Notes under the pieces: generated by a model
What the model saw: the letters and a program-made list of their open reading frames with translations, nothing else
What the model was told of the DNA's origin: nothing
The model's database searches: none
Position numbers and translations under genes: made by a program
Part shown: positions 58,850 to 64,000 of the stretch, in pieces
Position numbering within the stretch: the first letter of the stretch is position 1
Layout of the letters: each line of letters opens with the position of its first letter
Assembly (NCBI GenBank): GCA_963798855.1
Contig: CAWCUU010000002.1
Coordinates: 372,001-436,000, forward strand
Source: CAWCUU01 sp963798855
Lineage (GTDB): Bacteria > Gemmatimonadota > Gemmatimonadetes > Longimicrobiales > RSA9
Reading direction: 5' to 3'
Length of the DNA stretch: 64,000 nucleotides

Positions 58850-60843
58850 ACCACCCGGAGCATCGCGGCCACGACCACTCCCGCCACGCCGGCCACAGCG
58901 TCGCGATGTTCCGGCGCCTGTTCGCCGGGTCTCTGCTGCTCACCCTCCCCACGCTCGTCTGGAGCTCCCAGCTGCAGGAGTGGCTCGGCTATTCCGCTCC
59001 GGGCTTCCCGGGATCGAATTGGGTCCCATCGCTTTTCGGAACGGCGGTCTTCGTCTACGGCGGGCGCGTCTTCCTGACCGGCGCCGGGCGCGAGCTGCGC
59101 GAGCGGCAGCCGGGGATGATGACGCTCATCGCGCTGGCGATCTCGGTCGCGTTCGGCTTCAGCACGGCGGTGACGCTCGGTGTGCGGGGCATGCCGCTGT
59201 GGTGGGAGCTTGCGACGCTGGTGACGGTCATGCTGCTCGGCCACTGGATCGAGATGCGCTCCGTCAGTCAGGCGAGAGGCGCGCTCCGCGAGCTCGCGAA
59301 GCTGCTCCCGGCGAGCGCCGAGCGACTGGACGGAGACCGCATCGAGACGGTACCGATCGAGGCCCTCGACGAGGACGACACCGTTCTCGTGCGACCGGGC
59401 GCACGCGTGCCGGCGGACGGCTCGATCATCGCGGGCGCGAGCGAGGTCGACGAGTCGATGCTCACGGGCGAGTCGCGGCCGGTGAAGAAAGGCGCGGGCG
59501 ACCGCGTCATCGCCGCCACCGTGAACGGCTCTGGCTCGCTGCGCGTGCGGGTCACCGGCACCGGCGAGCGAACCGCGCTCGCGGGGATCATGCGGCTCGT
59601 CGAGCAGGCGCAGTCGTCGCGCTCGCGCGCGCAGGCGCTGGCCGATCGGGCCGCGTTCTGGCTCACGCTGGTCGCGGTCACGTCCGCCGCGATCACACTC
59701 GCGGTCTGGCTCGGGCTCGGCGCGACGCCGCAGTACACCATCGAGCGGGTCGTCACGGTGCTCGTGATCGCCTGCCCGCACGCGCTCGGCCTCGCCATTC
59801 CGCTCGTGATTGCGATCTCGACCACGCTCGGCGCGCGCAGCGGTCTGCTCATCCGGGACCGCCGAGGCCTCGAGGAGGCGCGCACGCTCGATACGATCGT
59901 GTTCGACAAGACGGGCACGCTCACGCTGGGCGAGTTCCGGGTGGTGGATGTCGCGACGGCGCAGGGGATCGACGATGCCGAGGCGCTGCGCCTCGCCGCC
60001 GCGGTCGAGCGGGATTCGGAGCACACGATCGCGCGCGGCATCATGAGGACGGCCGAGGAGCGCGGGCTGCAAATCCCTCGGTCCGCCGCGTTCGAGGCAA
60101 TCCCCGGACAAGGCGTAAGAGCACGGGTGGGAGAACGGGTCTTCCATGTCGGGGGCCCGGCGCTGCTGGAGCGTCTCCGGGTCGAGCTCGATCCCGCTCT
60201 CCGTGAAGCGGTGGAAGGCGCGACCCGGCGAGGGCAAGCGGTGGTCTACCTGCTGGAGGCGGGGCGAGCGCTCGCGGCCTTCGCGGTTGCCGACGCGATC
60301 CGTCCGGAGTCCGCCGAGGCCGTGCGCGCGCTGCACGAAGCAGGAGTCGACGTCGCGATGCTGACCGGCGACGCGAGGGCCGTTGCCGAGGCCGTCGGCG
60401 CCGAGCTGGGCATCGATGCGATCATGGCGGAGGTGTTGCCGGAGCAGAAGGCCGAGCGGATCGCCGAGATGCAGAGGCGGGGGAAACGGGTCGGCATGGT
60501 GGGCGACGGCGTCAACGACGCGCCCGCCCTGCTGACTGCCGATGTGGGAATCGCGATCGGCGCCGGGACCGACGTCGCGGTCGAGGCCGGCGACGTCGTG
60601 CTCGTACGCGACGACCCGCGAGACGTGTCGCGCATCGTTCGGCTCAGTCGCGCGACGTATCGCAAGATGGTGCAGAACCTGTGGTGGGCCGCCGGCTACA
60701 ACATCGTTGCGATCCCGCTGGCCGCCGGCGTGCTCGAGCCAGTCGGCATCGTGCTGCACCCCGCGATCGGAGCGATCCTCATGTCGCTGAGCACCGTCAT
60801 CGTCGCCGCCAACGCGCAGCTCCTGCGGAGGGCGCCGTTGTGA
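58846..60843 (+). CDS. copB: Copper-transporting P1B-type ATPase (CopB-type)
   Basis: A 665-residue heavy-metal P-type ATPase. Metal site in helix 6 is CPH (VIACPHALGLAIP), the CopB class, and the N-terminus is His-rich (HPEHRGHDHSRHAGHS) in place of CxxC domains. Actuator loop MLTGES, phosphorylation site FDKTGTLTLG and hinge GDGVNDAPALL are intact. The nucleotide-domain HP motif, usually SEHP, is SEHT. Cu(II) or Cu(I) export to the periplasm is the family role. Directly coupled to the two-component genes, which probably control it. Confidence 0.93.
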   Translation: MNHPEHRGHDHSRHAGHSVAMFRRLFAGSLLLTLPTLVWSSQLQEWLGYSAPGFPGSNWVPSLFGTAVFVYGGRVFLTGAGRELRERQPGMMTLIALAISVAFGFSTAVTLGVRGMPLWWELATLVTVMLLGHWIEMRSVSQARGALRELAKLLPASAERLDGDRIETVPIEALDEDDTVLVRPGARVPADGSIIAGASEVDESMLTGESRPVKKGAGDRVIAATVNGSGSLRVRVTGTGERTALAGIMRLVEQAQSSRSRAQALADRAAFWLTLVAVTSAAITLAVWLGLGATPQYTIERVVTVLVIACPHALGLAIPLVIAISTTLGARSGLLIRDRRGLEEARTLDTIVFDKTGTLTLGEFRVVDVATAQGIDDAEALRLAAAVERDSEHTIARGIMRTAEERGLQIPRSAAFEAIPGQGVRARVGERVFHVGGPALLERLRVELDPALREAVEGATRRGQAVVYLLEAGRALAAFAVADAIRPESAEAVRALHEAGVDVAMLTGDARAVAEAVGAELGIDAIMAEVLPEQKAERIAEMQRRGKRVGMVGDGVNDAPALLTADVGIAIGAGTDVAVEAGDVVLVRDDPRDVSRIVRLSRATYRKMVQNLWWAAGYNIVAIPLAAGVLEPVGIVLHPAIGAILMSLSTVIVAANAQLLRRAPL

Positions 60844-60863
60844 GCCCCCGGGGCGTATCAGTC

Positions 60864-61358
60864 CTACGGCTCGCTCAGCGCCTCGAAGAAGCCGGCTTCG
60901 CGGTTCTTGCGCACGTCGTCCCACCCGAAGAACCGGCCGTTCATGGCCACGTAGACGCCGGTGGACAGCACCTGCGCGAGCGACAGCGCGCTACCGAGGT
61001 TGAAGAGCCCGTCCGAGCTGCCGAACGCATACGGGACCATCGCGCCGGTCAGCACGATCGTCTTGCCAAGGTCGGCCTCCCCCAGCGCTCGCGCCGTTTC
61101 TGCCATCGTGTCCGTGCCGTGCGTGATCACGATCTGCGTCTCCGCGCAACGCTGGCAGTGCTCGACAATCGTGGCACGGTCCTCGTCGGTCATGTCCAGG
61201 CTGTCGACCATCATCAGCGTGCGGACGGCCACCTCGAGCCGACAGCGACCGAGCCGCAGCATCTCCGGCACGTGGGTATCGCGGAAGTCCAGCGTTCCGC
61301 GTCGCTCGTCGTACTGCTTGTCGAAGGTTCCGCCCGTCACGAAGACGCGGATCCCCAT
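60864..61358 (-). CDS. Small asparaginase-like protein (single domain)
   Basis: A 164-residue protein equal to the N-terminal catalytic domain of L-asparaginases: FVTGGTFDKQYD (first Thr), then ITHGTDTMAETARAL (second Thr-Asp) and GKTIVLTGAMVPYAF. The C-terminal domain of the usual 320-residue enzyme is missing. Such short versions are a known subgroup; whether they hydrolyse asparagine, glutamine or something else is not settled. Convergent with the ATPase gene, 20 bases apart. Confidence 0.83.
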   Translation of the reverse strand: MGIRVFVTGGTFDKQYDERRGTLDFRDTHVPEMLRLGRCRLEVAVRTLMMVDSLDMTDEDRATIVEHCQRCAETQIVITHGTDTMAETARALGEADLGKTIVLTGAMVPYAFGSSDGLFNLGSALSLAQVLSTGVYVAMNGRFFGWDDVRKNREAGFFEALSEP

Positions 61359-61528
61359 CGGTGGTTTCCCGGAGCGAGGTAGAGTGCGACGCGCGGGATT
61401 GCGCGCCGGCGCCTAAGACTGGCGCGGTCGGACGGACGCGGCAAACGCCGCGCCCGGCGAGAGGCCGTGGTCACCGGCTATCCACTCCCTGCCGGCTTGC
61501 ACGTTTGAGCCGGACACGTTCGGCCGGT

Positions 61529-61543
61529 GTACGACTTGCGTAC
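61529..61543 (+). promoter_or_regulatory. Inverted repeat GTACG-N5-CGTAC upstream of the Spy-like gene
   Basis: A perfect dyad (extended by one pair to TGTACG-N5-CGTACA at 61528-61544) about 87 bases before ATG 61631. It could be an operator for a metal or stress regulator; no binding protein is known. Confidence 0.35.
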
Positions 61544-61630
61544 AACGGAGGGGCTGCGGCCGCGCAATCGAGGGGGCGCACGAGCGGTCCGCTGACGGCC
61601 AATGATTCGAGAAACCGACCGGAGGAAGAC

Positions 61631-62245
61631 ATGAGGAAGCTCGTATTCGCGCTGGTCACAGGGGCCGCGCTCGTCGCGGCTCCGATCTCCGCGCAGCAGC
61701 ACCCAATGGGCGCGCCGGGGGCGCCGTCCGTGTGCACCGGTATCATGGCCATGCACATGGGAATGATCGGCGGCGGAATGTCGATGGGCGCCGACATGCG
61801 GGGTCACGCCGGAATGAACCGCCCTTCAGCAGGACAGCCCGGGGCGATGCCTGGCGGGATCGCGGAACGTCACGCGGCGATGACGTCGCTGCTCCCGCCG
61901 CAGGCCCTGCTCTCCGCGCGCGAGACGCTCGGCCTCACCGACGACCAGGTCTCCAAGCTGGAGCACCTCCAGCACGAGCAGGGCGAGGCGCATCCGGACG
62001 GTATGGCTGAGATGAGCGAGGAATGGCAGAAGGCCATGGACTCGCTGAGCGGCGACTCGCCCGATCTGGACGCCTACAAGCACGCGCTGGAAGAGATGAG
62101 TGAGGAGCGCATCGACGCCCACGTCGCGATGCTGAAGACCGCCTTCGATGCGCGCGACGTGCTTACCGACGAGCAGCGCGCGAAGCTGCCCGACGTCGCG
62201 AGGCAGGTGATGCGGCGGTGCTCCATGGGAGGCGAGGGCCGCTGA
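61631..62245 (+). CDS. Spy/CpxP-like Met-rich periplasmic protein
   Basis: A 204-residue exported protein (leader ending PISAQQ). The N-terminal mature part is rich in Met, His and Gly (MAMHMGMIGGGMSMGADMR), the type of sequence that binds copper(I) or silver. The rest is helical with two LTxxQ-like motifs (LGLTDDQVSKLEHLQ, DVLTDEQRAKLPD), as in Spy, CpxP and ZraP. GGAGGAAGAC precedes the ATG. Near a copper ATPase and sensor, so periplasmic copper buffering or chaperoning is the best inference. Confidence 0.78.
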   Translation: MRKLVFALVTGAALVAAPISAQQHPMGAPGAPSVCTGIMAMHMGMIGGGMSMGADMRGHAGMNRPSAGQPGAMPGGIAERHAAMTSLLPPQALLSARETLGLTDDQVSKLEHLQHEQGEAHPDGMAEMSEEWQKAMDSLSGDSPDLDAYKHALEEMSEERIDAHVAMLKTAFDARDVLTDEQRAKLPDVARQVMRRCSMGGEGR

Positions 62246-62385
62246 GAGCCGTCGTCGCCACAGAGAAGCACCCTGTCACCCGTTGAGGCGAGGCCTCCTG
62301 GGTGAGCCAGTGTTTTCGGGCGAAGCCGCTCGAAGGAGCCCGGCCCACGGGAATCTCCCGGGCGCCGGGTTTCTCCGAATCCGGC

Positions 62386-62414
62386 TTGACACGACCCACC
62401 GGAGACGGTACCGT
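62386..62414 (+). promoter_or_regulatory. Promoter of the FTR1 gene
   Basis: TTGACA (62386-62391, perfect) and TACCGT (62409-62414) are 17 bases apart. The Fur-like box (62424-62440) covers the expected start site, fitting an iron-repressed promoter. Confidence 0.55.
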
Positions 62415-62423
62415 TTTCGGGGA

Positions 62424-62440
62424 TTGAGAACCGTTCTCAA
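62424..62440 (+). promoter_or_regulatory. Fur box
   Basis: TTGAGAACCGTTCTCAA is a perfect 8+1+8 inverted repeat and fits the Fur consensus TGAGAATnATTCTCA at all but the central bases. It lies just after the -10 of the FTR1 promoter and 42 bases before the gene. Confidence 0.75.
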
Positions 62441-62482
62441 CTCCCGCGCCGACAGGGCAGGGGCGACGATGGGCGAAGCGTA

Positions 62483-63484
62483 ATGGGCAGGGTTCGACCG
62501 TACGAGCGAAACCGCCGCGATGCCGCGCTGGGCGTGTTCCTGACGTTGGCCGCGCTGCTGGTGGGTGGAGTCATGGTGTGGCAGGCGGTGACGGTGGCGG
62601 GCGCTCCGGACCCGCTCGGGAGTCGGGCGTCGGGCGCGGCGGTGCTGGACATCGGGGTCCTCGTCTTTCGCGAAGGGCTGGAGTGCATCCTGGTGCTGGC
62701 GGCGATTACGGCGAGCATGGTGGGGTCGAGCCGGTCGTACCGGATGCCGGTGGCGACGGGGGCGGCGGCCGGCTTCATCGCGTCGGTGCTGACGTGGCGC
62801 TTGGCGGTGGGGATCATCGACGATCTGACGCAGAGCATCTCGGCGCTGCAGGTACAGGCGTTCACGGGTCTGCTGGCGATCGTGGTGCTGTTGGTCGTGA
62901 TGAACTGGTTCTTCCACAAGATCTACTGGACCGGCTGGATCTCGGTGCACACGAAGCGGAAGCAGAAGCTGCTGCGGAGCGTGGATTCGGCGGATTCATC
63001 GCGGCTCCGGATCCTGCTCGGGCTGGGGCTTCTGGGCTTCACGTCGATGTACCGCGAGGGCTTCGAGGTCGTCTTGTTCCTGCAGAACTACCGGCTGAAG
63101 CTGGGCATGGGACCGGTGCGCAGCGGTCTGCTGATCGGGCTCGTGCTGTCGGGCCTGGTAGCGGTGCTGACGTTCGTGGCGAACCGGCGGCTGCCGTACC
63201 GGAAGATGCTGGTGCTGACGGGCGTGCTGCTCGGGATCGTGCTGCTGGTGATGGTGGGGGAGCAGGCGCAGGAGATGCAGCTCGCGCACTGGCTGCCGAC
63301 GACGCCGATTCCGTGGCTGAGTCACGTGCTGCCGGCGTGGATGGGGATGTGGTTCGCGGTGTTCCCGACGGTGGAGACGCTGACGGCGCAGCTGATCGCG
63401 GCGCTTCTGGTGGTCGGCTCCTACACGCTCGTGCGGATCCAGCTCGGGCGGGCGGAGGCGGAGGCGGCAGTAGCGACGGCGTAG
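62483..63484 (+). CDS. FTR1-family iron permease
   Basis: A 333-residue high-affinity iron permease with about seven helices. The two iron motifs REGLE (FREGLECILVLAA, about residue 62) and REGFE (YREGFEVVLFLQN, about residue 190) are both present. It imports Fe(III)/Fe(II) across the inner membrane. The promoter with Fur box upstream makes iron repression likely. ATG 62483 overlaps the stop of a four-codon frame (ATG GGC GAA GCG TAA, 62469-62483), which may be incidental. Confidence 0.9.
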   Translation: MGRVRPYERNRRDAALGVFLTLAALLVGGVMVWQAVTVAGAPDPLGSRASGAAVLDIGVLVFREGLECILVLAAITASMVGSSRSYRMPVATGAAAGFIASVLTWRLAVGIIDDLTQSISALQVQAFTGLLAIVVLLVVMNWFFHKIYWTGWISVHTKRKQKLLRSVDSADSSRLRILLGLGLLGFTSMYREGFEVVLFLQNYRLKLGMGPVRSGLLIGLVLSGLVAVLTFVANRRLPYRKMLVLTGVLLGIVLLVMVGEQAQEMQLAHWLPTTPIPWLSHVLPAWMGMWFAVFPTVETLTAQLIAALLVVGSYTLVRIQLGRAEAEAAVATA

Positions 63485-63523
63485 CGCGGCGCACGGGCCG
63501 ATCTGATCGGCTCGCAGCCGAGG

Positions 63524-64000
63524 CTACGGCCGGTCGACGGCCACGGTGGCTCCGTGGCGCTCCCGCAGAAGCTTTTCCAGGAAATCCACGTGCTCCTCGA
63601 GGTGATGCACCTGCTGCTCCAGCGCGTCGAGACGCTCCTCCAGCCGCGAGTCGTCGGCCGCGGGCGGCGGCAGCCTCACCGGCGCATCGAGCGCGACCGC
63701 AGGCAGCGCCAGGATGTGATCGATGACCTGCCGCAGCATCCGCGTCGGCGCGTACGAGGTGGACAGGGTCGTCGGAGTGACGAGCACGGAGAGCGCGGCG
63801 AGCACCTTGCGCCCATCGGCTCTCGGCACGAGCAGGCGGTGCTTCGTGCCGCCCGCGACGACGACGATCCGTGACCGCGCGGGCCCGACGCGCAGCGCCA
63901 CCCGCGTGATCTGCTCCGCCGGCACCTCGAACTGGCGCCACCCCGCTCGCGCGTTCGAGCGCAGGCACAGCAGGCGCTGCTCACTGATGAGGATGAGCCA
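63524..64000 (-). CDS. PH-like domain and coiled-coil protein, partial
   Basis: C-terminal 158 residues of a gene that enters from the right edge. The visible part begins WLILISEQRLLCLRSN and continues QFEVPAEQITRVALRV, HRLLVPRADGRKVLAAL; this looks like a bacterial PH or DUF-type beta domain. The last 35 residues form a coiled coil (SRLEERLDALEQQVHHLEEH). The true start is outside the window. Confidence 0.65.
   Translation of the reverse strand, partial: WLILISEQRLLCLRSNARAGWRQFEVPAEQITRVALRVGPARSRIVVVAGGTKHRLLVPRADGRKVLAALSVLVTPTTLSTSYAPTRMLRQVIDHILALPAVALDAPVRLPPPAADDSRLEERLDALEQQVHHLEEHVDFLEKLLRERHGATVAVDRP

Noticed and set aside
58477..60924. An 815-residue minus-strand frame opposite the copper ATPase
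   Set aside because: Shadow frame; the opposite strand has all P-type ATPase motifs.

Overview
The window is a G+C-rich (about two thirds or more) chromosomal segment of a diderm, probably soil or sediment, bacterium. Many lipobox signal peptides, a PorV/UPF0164-like outer-membrane protein, Sec-type (clade II) nitrous oxide reductase, TolB/FlgO-type membrane proteins and GTG/TTG starts with purine-rich ribosome sites point to Gemmatimonadota or a near relative. This placement is inferred from gene content only; no rRNA or tRNA gene was seen.

Layout. 1-4.9 kb: end of an MFS exporter, a GAF-GAF-GGDEF diguanylate cyclase, small unknown proteins, and two lipoproteins (one DUF1460-type). 4.9-16.3 kb: MprF, a lipoprotein, rpsU with a clear promoter and leader hairpin, a glycine-rich cold-shock protein, a PorV-like protein, a lipoprotein alpha/beta hydrolase, a histidine kinase, a cysteine-less ArsC/Spx-like protein, YajQ and a short RecQ. 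16.3-30 kb: PEP carboxylase, a CPA2 antiporter, a shrunken DagK-like protein, MgtE, a GT39 mannosyltransferase-like protein, small membrane and lipoproteins, a broken cation-diffusion transporter, a GT2 fused to a Rossmann-like domain, an MBL-rhodanese protein and a VOC dioxygenase. 30-38.5 kb: a nitrous oxide reduction locus (Rrf2/NsrR-like regulator, cytochrome c, nosZ, nosD, nosF, nosY, a conserved membrane protein) followed by mscS. 38.5-40.5 kb: a frameshifted M48 protease and a cupin.

40.9-49.8 kb is the most striking region: a leftward operon under a PaaX-type regulator that matches the class I (ATP-dependent) benzoyl-CoA reductase pathway. It reads oah, dch, bcrC, bcrB, two activase subunits in one frame, a small CxxC protein, and a zinc alcohol dehydrogenase (had). 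Together these would reduce benzoyl-CoA, hydrate the dienoyl-CoA, oxidise the alcohol and open the ring. With N2O reductase about 10 kb away, the segment suggests a facultative denitrifier able to use aromatic acids without oxygen. bcrB carries a single-base frameshift and the activase junction may carry another.

49.8-64 kb: a 967-residue protein with a cysteine-peptidase-like N-terminus, a seven-bladed propeller and a long coiled coil; a FlgO-like protein; a flavin reductase; a histidine-rich unknown membrane protein; a copper-type two-component system translationally coupled to a CopB-type ATPase; a small asparaginase-like protein; a Met-rich Spy-like periplasmic protein; an FTR1 iron permease behind a near-perfect Fur box; and the end of a PH-like/coiled-coil protein.

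Three conserved genes (CDF transporter, M48 protease, bcrB) each contain a one-base indel, and the CDF gene also has an in-frame TGA. These may be true decay or residual sequence errors, so start/stop calls at those places are provisional.
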